A stretch of DNA of 40,040 bases from a virus, in IMG/VR virus record IMGVR_UViG_3300021957_000105, positions 1-40,040 of that record; one strand, written 5' to 3'. The translations under genes and the position numbers were made by a program. The notes beneath the pieces were generated by a model. It was given only the letters and a program-made list of their open reading frames with translations. It did not search any database and was not told the DNA's origin. This document shows positions 30,808 to 38,321 of this stretch, in pieces (position 1 is the stretch's first letter; each line of letters opens with the position of its first letter).

Positions 30808-31561
30808 TCTCTGTCCAAGGAAATACTTCAGATGAATTTCGTTTGTAAATGTCTAACATTGCAAATTTTAAATCAATCGTTTTATTTGCTAGTCTCTTTA
30901 TATATACTTTCCTAGGACCCTTTAAGTGAGCAAATTTACCAGCAAGTTTGCTTCTTTGGAATGCCTCGCTTACTTGCCATTGATCATTACCCGCCGATGT
31001 TCTTAATGTATGTGCAGTATAAGATGTTTCGTTTTTCATAATCTGATAGATTGCTTGAAACGTACCTATGTCATGCCATGCTTTTAATTTAAACACTTCA
31101 TTGCTAAAATACACGTGTTCCCAACGATTCATAAACGTCTTGCACCATGGGTGTTTTACATTGAATGCAATCCAACCATTTTCAGAGTTTTTACCTCCAC
31201 GATCTAGATATGTAAACAAATCATTGCCGTGAGGCAAACGATCACTCAGCCACTTCTCATCATAGTCTTCCAACTGTACGACATCACAGTCCATCCATAC
31301 CACATGCGTCACATCTGACTGCATTTTATCCATTATATGTTCTATGATTGCTTGTGGTTTGTGCGAGAATTTATCCCACCAGTGATCAAAATGATCTACC
31401 ATTACTTGTGAGTTAGAATCTCTCCAACGTTGCCACTCAACGTGTCTGCTACCTTTCCCTTCTTCATAATGATACGGTTGATGTTGCCACGTAGAGGTAG
31501 CGTCTTCGCCAAAATCATTCCACAAGGTTTCGTTCCAGCAGGTAATAAAATCTACCTTCAT
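30779..31561 (-). CDS. Putative GT-A-type glycosyltransferase
   Basis: The 260-residue product has VVWMDCDVVQ at 87-96, with the DxD metal motif (Asp91, Asp93) after a hydrophobic strand, and a WCKTFMNRW segment with IAFNVKHP (a donor-domain strand) downstream. That pattern is typical of GT-A nucleotide-sugar transferases. The acceptor is unknown. It sits between UvsW and the LSm-like gene, overlapping both, and so is expressed with the recombination genes. Confidence 0.55.
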   Translation of the reverse strand: MKVDFITCWNETLWNDFGEDATSTWQHQPYHYEEGKGSRHVEWQRWRDSNSQVMVDHFDHWWDKFSHKPQAIIEHIMDKMQSDVTHVVWMDCDVVQLEDYDEKWLSDRLPHGNDLFTYLDRGGKNSENGWIAFNVKHPWCKTFMNRWEHVYFSNEVFKLKAWHDIGTFQAIYQIMKNETSYTAHTLRTSAGNDQWQVSEAFQRSKLAGKFAHLKGPRKVYIKRLANKTIDLKFAMLDIYKRNSSEVFPWTENDKERSSTI

Positions 31562-33030
31562 AAGGTAACTTTGGACACTTTGCTTTTAAATTGTTCGCTG
31601 TTGTATATTTTTATTCTTTCTACACTATGACGTAGTGTGAAATTGGGTTTACCTTTACTCTTTAGATCATCTGCAATGTCGTAGAGTTTGGTCGTTCTGC
31701 CATCATCTGATAATCGTAAGCCTCGACCAATGGACTGTAACACCCTGATTTGACTTTTGCTTGGAGACGCAAAGATGATGTTGTGTATATTCCGTATATT
31801 AATCCCTGTACTAAAAGTGCCCAAACTAGCGAGAGTAATAGAGTCTGTTTGAGACTCGATAATCGACCGAACTGCTTCACGATCTGTTGTTTTAGTTTCA
31901 CCACTGACATAAAATAATTTCCTTCCTTCAGGCATTTTGTCTTCTATCAGATCTCTCAGAACTTTGCCGTGTTTGTCTACAAGATTGAAGAGAACGAGAG
32001 TATTACCGTCAAGACTAATAGCGAGATTACGTATAAAGTTATTGCGTTTGTTGTGTGATACCAGGAAGTCAATCTCCTCTTGATACGAGCAACCATGAAG
32101 CCTATCTCCATCTTCTTTTAAATGTTGTAAAAGTATAATGTCAATGTCTAGACTGGCAAGTTGCTTTTTCTCTTGGAGTGTCGCGGTGGTCGTTACTCTA
32201 TGGACTGGACCAAACAATCCTTCAAGCACCAGTTTATGAACCTGTGTGCCGTCTAGCGTACCTGTTGTACCAAATCTGTACTCTGCATTGTACGATTTGT
32301 TCATAATCGATGACAACGACTTAGATTTAAAGCCGTGTACCTCATCACCAAATATGCAACCAAAATCCTCAAACCACTTTGGGCTGAGTTTATAGATTGA
32401 TTGCCACGTGGTGATGATTATTCGTTTATTTGTTTCTTTATCTTTACCACTGTATATTTTATGAAACAATTCCGAGTCAAAACCATACTCAGTAAAGTCT
32501 TTCGCCATTTGTTCAACCAAAGATGTTGTGGGAACAATGAGCAACACTTTCTTATCGTGATTCTCTAGATACCAACGCATCAACATGTAGATGATGAGGG
32601 ACTTACCACTACCTGTTGGTGATATCAGAATGGATCGTTTAAATTTAATTGCATGACACACAGCATCATACTGATAGTCTCGTGGTGCAAATGGAAGTCC
32701 AAGAGTGGATATCCACTTCATTGTTTCCATATGATTGACTTTGTTTATGGTCTGTGGCACACCGTACGGACCATCTTCTACGTGAATGCCATATCCACGT
32801 TCCATACAAAACTTCTTGATGCTCCAATACAAACCCGCATTGATCTCACCGTTAGTGCGGTTCAGCATACGAATCTTGCCGTCCCATCTTCGGGCTTTGA
32901 CCGCAGGCATAAACTTCGCACCCGGTACCTCAAACGTGTAATACTCAGATAACTCAGACGCCACCGATTGATCGCAGTCTGTCAACTGGAGCATCGCGTG
33001 ATCTTTTAATCTGAATTTAATTTCTTGCAA
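31558..33030 (-). CDS. uvsW: UvsW helicase (superfamily 2)
   Basis: The 490-residue product (T4: 503) starts at TTG 33030; AGGG is 6 bases upstream, and homology of the N-terminus to T4 UvsW supports it. Motifs: PTGSGKS (138-144), DEVH (229-232), SIGRGLRLSDD (motif VI, about 436-446). It branches and unwinds R-loops and recombination intermediates, shifting replication from origin to recombination mode. It directly follows uvsY. Confidence 0.94.
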   Translation of the reverse strand: MQEIKFRLKDHAMLQLTDCDQSVASELSEYYTFEVPGAKFMPAVKARRWDGKIRMLNRTNGEINAGLYWSIKKFCMERGYGIHVEDGPYGVPQTINKVNHMETMKWISTLGLPFAPRDYQYDAVCHAIKFKRSILISPTGSGKSLIIYMLMRWYLENHDKKVLLIVPTTSLVEQMAKDFTEYGFDSELFHKIYSGKDKETNKRIIITTWQSIYKLSPKWFEDFGCIFGDEVHGFKSKSLSSIMNKSYNAEYRFGTTGTLDGTQVHKLVLEGLFGPVHRVTTTATLQEKKQLASLDIDIILLQHLKEDGDRLHGCSYQEEIDFLVSHNKRNNFIRNLAISLDGNTLVLFNLVDKHGKVLRDLIEDKMPEGRKLFYVSGETKTTDREAVRSIIESQTDSITLASLGTFSTGINIRNIHNIIFASPSKSQIRVLQSIGRGLRLSDDGRTTKLYDIADDLKSKGKPNFTLRHSVERIKIYNSEQFKSKVSKVTL

Positions 33031-33474
33031 TTAGAACCCTGCTTCAAACTGTTTCCATCTGATGATGTTACCTACAGTTTGATGCCTCCACTTGAGATTA
33101 TCAACTATTTCCTTAAGTGTATCTATCATGGTTTTTAAGTATTCAATCCTGGCTTCACTTGCCACAAGTTCTGTATCAGCCTCAACAAAGTGTTCCATGT
33201 CACCTTTCAGAATTTTTAGCCCGTCAAATGGATCTGGATTCCAACCTTGAGCCGCAATTTCTTCTTGACTCAATTTACCATGGAACCAAAGCCATTTATA
33301 TTTCATTAGTTCTTTTTGTTTGAACTCAGCGTCTTTGAGTTTCAACTTGGCCTTAGACAACAAGCCAAGATACTTAGCATGAAGTTCAGGAGTTTGTTGA
33401 CTAGATATGTCTAGGGAGTTAGGATCGATTCGGCAGTCTTTCTGCCACGCATCCAATATTTGTTCTAATGTCAT
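33031..33474 (-). CDS. uvsY: UvsY recombination mediator
   Basis: The 147-residue product (T4: 137) is helical and matches T4 UvsY at both ends: MTLEQILDAWQKDCRIDPNS and the C-terminal IIRWKQFEAGF against T4 ...MRAFEAGK. It loads UvsX onto ssDNA coated with gp32. Its own promoter lies at 33503-33531. Confidence 0.85.
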   Translation of the reverse strand: MTLEQILDAWQKDCRIDPNSLDISSQQTPELHAKYLGLLSKAKLKLKDAEFKQKELMKYKWLWFHGKLSQEEIAAQGWNPDPFDGLKILKGDMEHFVEADTELVASEARIEYLKTMIDTLKEIVDNLKWRHQTVGNIIRWKQFEAGF

Positions 33475-33502
33475 TATATAGTCTCATAGTAAAATATCTT
33501 TT

Positions 33503-33531
33503 ATTATATCACAAAATCTCAAAGTAATCAA
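33503..33531 (-). promoter_or_regulatory. Sigma70-type promoter of the uvsY-uvsW operon
   Basis: TTGATT (33526-33531), 17 bases, TATAAT (33503-33508) with TGTGA before the -10 on the minus strand. It overlaps the end of the tail-tube-like gene, letting the recombination genes escape late control. Confidence 0.7.
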
Positions 33532-34000
33532 ATGCAAATGTCATAGGACATGTGATAAACGTTTCTTCACTGGCAGCATTCATCTGAACATCACCTAGCG
33601 TAACAGGGAAAGCATTCACATACCTAAACTCTTTGTTCTTGTTGTTAGAACTGGTAAGTAATGCGACTGAGATATCACAGTAATCCGATAGCGATGGATT
33701 GTCAAAAGAAGAGAGTCTATGCTTGGACTCTACCATATTCTCCATCCAAGTGTAAATCTCCGAATATACTTCCATGTTTTCATCTAGTAAAACGTCCATT
33801 GATAGTGACGCAAATTCAATTTGATCACCAATAAAAGGAACACCAGCCAGACGAGGTCGACCTAACTTAGTCTCGCCGATTTCCATACTAGGATGTTGGA
33901 TAGATTGTGCCGCAAAAGAGAGATAAGGATATCTCTCCTTGTTAATCAGCACCCGAAAACCCGTAGGTTGTAAATAGTTTGTTTGGCAATAATCTTTCAT
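33509..34000 (-). CDS. Tail-tube-like virion protein (gp19 family)
   Basis: I chose ATG 34000 (MKDYCQTNYLQPTGFRVLIN), 163 residues, equal to T4 gp19 in length (163). The longer frame to 34045 would translate the terminator. The fold pattern fits tail-tube proteins: a TGFRVLINKERYPYL strand pair, DVLLDENMEVYSEIYTWM and a C-terminal TFAFDYFEI strand (T4 gp19: ...VTLALDYWE). It polymerises into the inner tail tube if the assignment is right; other gp19-fold proteins such as gp54 are alternatives. A TATAAATA late box ends 5 bases before the ATG and there is no ribosome-binding site. Confidence 0.6.
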   Translation of the reverse strand: MKDYCQTNYLQPTGFRVLINKERYPYLSFAAQSIQHPSMEIGETKLGRPRLAGVPFIGDQIEFASLSMDVLLDENMEVYSEIYTWMENMVESKHRLSSFDNPSLSDYCDISVALLTSSNNKNKEFRYVNAFPVTLGDVQMNAASEETFITCPMTFAFDYFEIL

Positions 34001-34005
34001 ACAGT

Positions 34006-34013
34006 TATTTATA
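34006..34013 (-). promoter_or_regulatory. T4-type late promoter (TATAAATA), leaderless arrangement
   Basis: The minus strand reads GTATAAATA, 5 bases, ATG (34000). With late start sites about six bases after the box, the mRNA would start at the ATG. It lies 3 bases from the gp23 terminator's T-run. Confidence 0.75.
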
Positions 34014-34016
34014 CGT

Positions 34017-34041
34017 AAAAAAAACCCCGCACGAGGCGGGG
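34017..34041 (-). terminator. Rho-independent terminator after gp23
   Basis: On the minus strand CCCCGC (34041-34036), a 5-base loop and GCGGGG (34030-34025), followed by eight T residues (34024-34017). A perfect six-pair G/C stem. It closes the gp21-gp22-gp23 unit and isolates it from the tail gene. Confidence 0.9.
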
Positions 34042-34075
34042 TCAAAACGTTTTATTGTTTTTATTTTATACAGTC

Positions 34076-35476
34076 TTAGGCGAGGATATTGTCAACGCGG
34101 AAGATTCTGTAGTACTGGTTAGAACGAGCCGTTCCCAGACCTTCGTTCAATGCAGAACCACCTTCTGAGTAAGGATTACTTACCATACCATAACGAGTCT
34201 TGAACCCGATACGTGGTTGGAAGTCATTCTCACCAACTGCACGTACCATCTGGAGAGGTACGTAAGGGCAGTAGAATACACCAGCGTCATAAGGATTGGT
34301 GCCTTTGTAACCAACAGTTACATAGTCAGCAACCGCATATGGGTCGATGTAGACTTTGGTGCGTCCGTTAAGAACACCAGCAAACGTGTTGCCTGTGTCA
34401 TCTACGTTCAAAGAAGTAGACAATGCAGGTGAGTAGTCAAGCATACCAGCGGCAGTCAAGGCAGTAGCAACATCTGAAGAACAGATGATGAAGTTACCCT
34501 TACCACGACGAGTTTCTTTAGCGATTACGTTACACTCACGCTCCAATTGAACCAAGAGACCCTTGAACTTCTCAACTGACCAACGGCCATCGGCGTCAGT
34601 AGCGAGGTCAAAGATACCAGCAGTCTGGATACCAGCCTGTCGTGAACCAATCTTCGCTTGGCTGTTGATAGTTCGGATAACTTCTCGGTTGATTTCAGCA
34701 AGAATCTCAGTTGACAAAATGTTTGCCAATTCTGTTTCTGCGTCAAGACCGTGGATTGCCTTAAGATCTTGTGCAAGTTCCAGAGTGTACTCTGCTTTCA
34801 ATGCACGTGACTTAGCGACAACGCTGGTCTTATCAATTGAGAAACCCATCTCATGGAAAGTGTTTGCACCAGCGCCAGTCCCGAGGGCTTCTGCGTCAGC
34901 AGTTGACATACCAACACCTACGCTAGGTACGAACAAACCTTCTGAGTCAACAAGATCTGAGTCTTGTACGCCAGACGTTTCACCGTCAGTCGCACCAGCC
35001 AAACCTGAAGGACCACGTGAGTTGTGAGATCCAGCATTTGCTTCGTCATGTACACTGTCACCAGAGTAAGTAGTTTGTGCTTCGTTGAAGAGTGCTTCAG
35101 TACCTGCGGCACCACCACCAACTTTAGGCGTCTTGTATTGTGAACGCATAGCGAAGATCAAGCCCGTAGGACCAGTCATAGGCTGTACACCACATACATC
35201 ATATGCCATCAAGTTAGGCATTGCGCGACGAACAAGAGCGATCAGGATTGGATTCCAGTTAGTAGCGGCACCGGTGCCACCGTCATTTCCAGAAATACCG
35301 TTTCCAGCCGCGTTAGCCGCAACTTCGTTCATCATACCCTGCTCATAGAGGGCTTTTTCTTGGTTCTCAAGTACCGCGGCAGTTACGCTACGACGATGTG
35401 AATCTGAAATTTTACCTGCAGACTCTTCGTTGAGTACTGGAGACCATTTTTCTACTAATTGATCATACGATTGCAT
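34076..35476 (-). CDS. 23: Major capsid protein gp23
   Basis: The 466-residue product has a gp23-like N-terminus with an encapsidation-type region: SAGKISDSHRRSVTAAVLEN, NPILIALVRRAMPNLMAYDV (64-83), PMTGPTGLIFAMRS and a C-terminal FQPRIGFKTRYGMVSNPYSE, which are recognisable T4 gp23 blocks. T4 gp23 is 521 residues. The first approximately 65 residues would be removed by the gp21 protease. ATG 35476 follows AAGGAG, unlike the leaderless late genes. It probably is expressed with gp21 and gp22. Confidence 0.97.
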   Translation of the reverse strand: MQSYDQLVEKWSPVLNEESAGKISDSHRRSVTAAVLENQEKALYEQGMMNEVAANAAGNGISGNDGGTGAATNWNPILIALVRRAMPNLMAYDVCGVQPMTGPTGLIFAMRSQYKTPKVGGGAAGTEALFNEAQTTYSGDSVHDEANAGSHNSRGPSGLAGATDGETSGVQDSDLVDSEGLFVPSVGVGMSTADAEALGTGAGANTFHEMGFSIDKTSVVAKSRALKAEYTLELAQDLKAIHGLDAETELANILSTEILAEINREVIRTINSQAKIGSRQAGIQTAGIFDLATDADGRWSVEKFKGLLVQLERECNVIAKETRRGKGNFIICSSDVATALTAAGMLDYSPALSTSLNVDDTGNTFAGVLNGRTKVYIDPYAVADYVTVGYKGTNPYDAGVFYCPYVPLQMVRAVGENDFQPRIGFKTRYGMVSNPYSEGGSALNEGLGTARSNQYYRIFRVDNILA

Positions 35477-35487
35477 TAGTATTCTCC

Positions 35488-36531
35488 TTATTTGTTAGAT
35501 TTTTTGATTGCTGAAAGGTACTGAGACATTGCACCGTTAATTTCGGCGGTATCGTCAGACCAATCGTCAGTAGTTTCATCAAGAACTTCTTCAGTGATTT
35601 CTTTCTTAAAGTAAGACTCTTTAACAGTCTTGACTTTAGCAGTGAAAGATTCTTCATCTTCAAAGTCTAAAGATTCTACTAATGACTTTAACTTTTCTAC
35701 TTCAGTTTCGGCCATATCACGTGCACTTTCGCGAACGATAGTATCACGCTGGAGGGCTTCTAACTGTTGTGACATTTCAATTGCAGTGCCAGTTTGTTCG
35801 TTGAGTTTTTCTTCCAACTCTTGAACTGTTTCTGCAAGTTCATCAACTAAGTCTACCTTGGTTTCAGGAACGTCGATGTAAGATTCAACGAACAAGTCTT
35901 TCAACGAGTTCATAAAGCCTTCAGCGATCTCAGTGCGAAGACCAGTCTCCACAGCGAGTTTGTTCTCTTCCATCCATTGTTCAACTACGTAGTTGAGATA
36001 TGAATCAACTTTCTCCACGAGATCAGAACGAGTAGAATCAAGTTCTTCTTCCAATCGAGATTGATACTCGTCTTCTAAACGAAGAACTTCTTCCGAGATT
36101 TTCGTTTTGATTGCAGTTTCAAAGATGACAGCAGTTTTCACTTTAAACTCATCTGATAAAGTGGCTTCGCTTTCTACCAATGTGTTGAGTTCGTCAGAAA
36201 AATCGTAAGATGCTTCCGCAACTTCTTCTTCTTCAGAGATCTCTTCAACACCCATTTGATCCAGAAGAGCCTCAAGGTCTTCTTTCTTCATGGATGCCAT
36301 CATTTTGTAGCCAGCGTTAACCATTGCAGCCTTTGCCTTAGGCGTATTGCCTAGAGGTGCAGGCTCGTCTTTGCCGTCTTTGTCGCCTTTACGCTTACCC
36401 GCTTTTTTCACTGATGCGGACGTAGCCGCTACAGATGCAACGCTTTGCGCTTCAGCATTCTTCATATCGTGACCTTCCTCGACTTGGTTGTCCTCATCGT
36501 GAAGTTCAAGGTCTAAATTATCTTCAGACAT
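35488..36531 (-). CDS. 22: Prohead core scaffold gp22
   Basis: I chose ATG 36531 (MSEDNLDLELHDEDNQVEEG), preceded by AAGGAG; 347 residues against 269 in T4. The protein is very acidic, with long coiled coils (about 110-300: SRLEEELDSTRSDLVEKVDS, then LVDELAETVQELEEKL), as expected for the scaffold. A basic Ala/Lys-rich stretch at about 35-55 (KKAGKRKGDKDGK) interrupts the acidic N-terminus. It assembles with gp23 and is digested by gp21. Lies directly upstream of gp23. Confidence 0.9.
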   Translation of the reverse strand: MSEDNLDLELHDEDNQVEEGHDMKNAEAQSVASVAATSASVKKAGKRKGDKDGKDEPAPLGNTPKAKAAMVNAGYKMMASMKKEDLEALLDQMGVEEISEEEEVAEASYDFSDELNTLVESEATLSDEFKVKTAVIFETAIKTKISEEVLRLEDEYQSRLEEELDSTRSDLVEKVDSYLNYVVEQWMEENKLAVETGLRTEIAEGFMNSLKDLFVESYIDVPETKVDLVDELAETVQELEEKLNEQTGTAIEMSQQLEALQRDTIVRESARDMAETEVEKLKSLVESLDFEDEESFTAKVKTVKESYFKKEITEEVLDETTDDWSDDTAEINGAMSQYLSAIKKSNK

Positions 36532-36541
36532 ATTTGACTCC

Positions 36542-37204
36542 TTATTTGTTTGACTTGAGCAACGAGAGGAAATTTTTAAACTCACGAATCTGCGTCTCGT
36601 AAAGATGCTTTTTCGGAGCAGTTTTAATTTCTGTCTCCATTTCTTCAATTACTTGAGGTTGAATAATGCCATTATTCCATACCCACTCTACGCCTTCCAT
36701 TATGCCATTGACAAATGCGGCTGGAGCGGAGGGATCTTGTACGATATCGACTGTATTTAAAATAAAATCGTCACGTACATAGTTAGCACCACCTTTACTC
36801 TCAAGACTACCCATACCACGAGTTGACACGCCTAGTTGAACGCCACCTTCAAGTAGACCTTTTACAATCTGACCCATAGGAGTATCCAAAATTTGTGCCT
36901 TTCCAACAACATCATTACCCTTCCATTCTAGTTGGGTAATGAGGTGAGAAACTTTATCAAGATTCACAGTAGGACCTTCGGGATGATTTAACTCACCCAC
37001 TGCTCGCTTCTGTGCCACTTGTTCGGTAACGTACTTATCTACTGCCTTTTCCATGATGGGCTTAGGATAAATACGACCGTTTCTATTCTTTTGTTCTGCT
37101 TGTGCAAATACACCTTCAATGGCAAACGACTTAGGCTTACCATCTTTTGCTTCTGTGATCACCGTTTCAATGGACTGATCAATGTATTCTGCCATTAATT
37201 TCAT
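36542..37204 (-). CDS. 21: Prohead core protease gp21
   Basis: The 220-residue product (T4: 212) has AVGELNHPEGP (68-78), with catalytic His74, and LGVSTRGMG (124-132), with catalytic Ser127. FAQAEQKNRNGRIYP fits the family N-terminus. It degrades the scaffold and trims gp23 during prohead maturation. ATG 37204 follows AAGGAA directly after the stop of the 67-residue gene. Confidence 0.95.
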   Translation of the reverse strand: MKLMAEYIDQSIETVITEAKDGKPKSFAIEGVFAQAEQKNRNGRIYPKPIMEKAVDKYVTEQVAQKRAVGELNHPEGPTVNLDKVSHLITQLEWKGNDVVGKAQILDTPMGQIVKGLLEGGVQLGVSTRGMGSLESKGGANYVRDDFILNTVDIVQDPSAPAAFVNGIMEGVEWVWNNGIIQPQVIEEMETEIKTAPKKHLYETQIREFKNFLSLLKSNK

Positions 37205-37408
37205 TTACATTTCCTTAGCAAACATGACACCCATCTTTTCTGCCTCTTTCTGAGACCTATAGGTGTCTAATTTATCGCCGTCAATATAAACGGAGAACCC
37301 TTTGTTATCTTTATGAACCATAACCGTATGCTTGCTAACCTTCTTTTGGAAAACGTGTTCCCCAGCAGGCATGGATTTTGCTTCTCTTATGTTCTTAAAA
37401 GATTTCAT
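37205..37408 (-). CDS. 67-residue late protein upstream of gp21
   Basis: The product MKSFKNIREAKSMPAGEHVF... is basic, with KHTVMVHKDNKGFSVYIDGDKL as strand pairs and a helical end. By position it may correspond to gp68, a core protein, but at half its length and without visible similarity. ATG 37408 follows a TATAAATA box by only 5 bases. ATG 37372 (MPAGEHVF), with AGAGAAG 8 bases upstream, is an alternative start if a leader is needed. Confidence 0.6.
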   Translation of the reverse strand: MKSFKNIREAKSMPAGEHVFQKKVSKHTVMVHKDNKGFSVYIDGDKLDTYRSQKEAEKMGVMFAKEM

Positions 37409-37413
37409 AGTTT

Positions 37414-37421
37414 TATTTATA
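37414..37421 (-). promoter_or_regulatory. T4-type late promoter (TATAAATA), leaderless arrangement
   Basis: The minus strand reads GTATAAATA, 5 bases, ATG (37408), the same spacing as at 34006-34013. It would drive the gp21-gp22-gp23 late unit, which ends at the terminator 34017-34041. Confidence 0.75.
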
Positions 37422-37426
37422 CAATC

Positions 37427-37705
37427 TTAATTTTCAACAGGTTCTTCAACTTCATTATTATAAATTTGACCAGCAATTCGTGCTTTGGCTTGATCCAGAG
37501 TGTCTTGCAAACGATCACTTACCATGTCATTGAACTGTTTACCTGCTGTGGTAAAATCTTTCTTATCAATAGCATCAAGAAAATCATTGATGTCGTTTTT
37601 TTCTAAATCAACATCATCGCCAGTAACAGTACCCAGATCACCTACTGGACCCTGGTCTACAACTTCAATTTCTGGCTGTTCTAATTCTAATTCTACTTCA
37701 CTCAT
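37427..37705 (-). CDS. Prohead core protein gp67-like
   Basis: The 92-residue product has an acidic N-terminus and a helical core, FLDAIDKKDFTTAGKQFNDM then VSDRLQDTLDQAKARIAGQI. T4 gp67 has LIEAIKSNDLVAARKLF then IDLIKEEKIAIARNFL, the same spacing of helix motifs. It is the minor scaffold component beside gp22. In T4 the order is 20-67-68-21-22-23, matching its place upstream of gp21 here. No clear gp20 is present in this window. Confidence 0.7.
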   Translation of the reverse strand: MSEVELELEQPEIEVVDQGPVGDLGTVTGDDVDLEKNDINDFLDAIDKKDFTTAGKQFNDMVSDRLQDTLDQAKARIAGQIYNNEVEEPVEN

Positions 37706-37706
37706 T

Positions 37707-38321
37707 TTATATCCTCGCTATGTAAGATGTTTTCTTTAAATTATCATTAAGTTTTCTGCCTGTACTACCAGCAGTTTTGTGTTCTGAAAGCGTTTCGTCC
37801 CAGACCTGATCCGCAGCCGCATTCGCAATTGCAGTAACATCGGCTGGTGTAATCGCAACCGCAAGTGCTTCTACCGTAATCAATTCAACAATGTTGGATC
37901 GTACCAGTGACACTGAGGCACCTTCAGCAAAGAAGAACGGTGTTTCACCTGCTTCTCTAGTATATAGGTTACCTGTTATAGTCAATGTGTAGGACGATTT
38001 ACTAGGTGCAGGTTGTATTCTCCAACCGTTCTCTAAGAAGTATGTAACACCCAAGTCTTGTGATTCTGTAATCGGGTCACCACCAACAGCAGTGAATGCT
38101 TTATCCCACACCCTTGCATCTGGCGCGTCTTGCGAAAATAAGATCCATTCTTTCCAAGCAGAGTATAGGTCAGTCTTTACGTCCAGTACAGTGACACCTT
38201 CGTTTACAAAGATAGTCTTGGTCGCACCGTCAAATGCAACCTTTTGATTTGGATGGCCACCTTCATCAGTGGGCAACCAATCCCACCACGTACCGTAGCG
38301 GATAGTGGTCATAAATCCCAT
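37707..38321 (-). CDS. Virion structural protein (hypothetical)
   Basis: The 204-residue product has an N-terminal beta-rich domain: KVAFDGATKTIFVNEGVTVL, DVKTDLYSAWKEWILFSQDA and YFLENGWRIQP...TLTITGNLYT. The C-terminal part is ITPADVTAIANAAADQVWDE then SEHKTAGSTGRKLND. I recall this organisation from tail or fibre-associated proteins of marine phages, but no specific role can be read. Start overlaps the preceding stop in TAATG. Confidence 0.65.
   Translation of the reverse strand: MGFMTTIRYGTWWDWLPTDEGGHPNQKVAFDGATKTIFVNEGVTVLDVKTDLYSAWKEWILFSQDAPDARVWDKAFTAVGGDPITESQDLGVTYFLENGWRIQPAPSKSSYTLTITGNLYTREAGETPFFFAEGASVSLVRSNIVELITVEALAVAITPADVTAIANAAADQVWDETLSEHKTAGSTGRKLNDNLKKTSYIARI

Noticed and set aside
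34001-34045. N-terminal extension of the tail-tube-like protein (MTPPRAGFF...)
   Set aside because: It would translate the gp23 terminator hairpin and the late promoter; the internal ATG 34000 gives the T4 gp19 length.
36532-36648. Upstream extension of the gp22 frame (MKKWRQKL...)
   Set aside because: It overlaps gene 21 by over 100 bases, is basic unlike the scaffold, and lacks a ribosome-binding site; ATG 36531 has AAGGAG.
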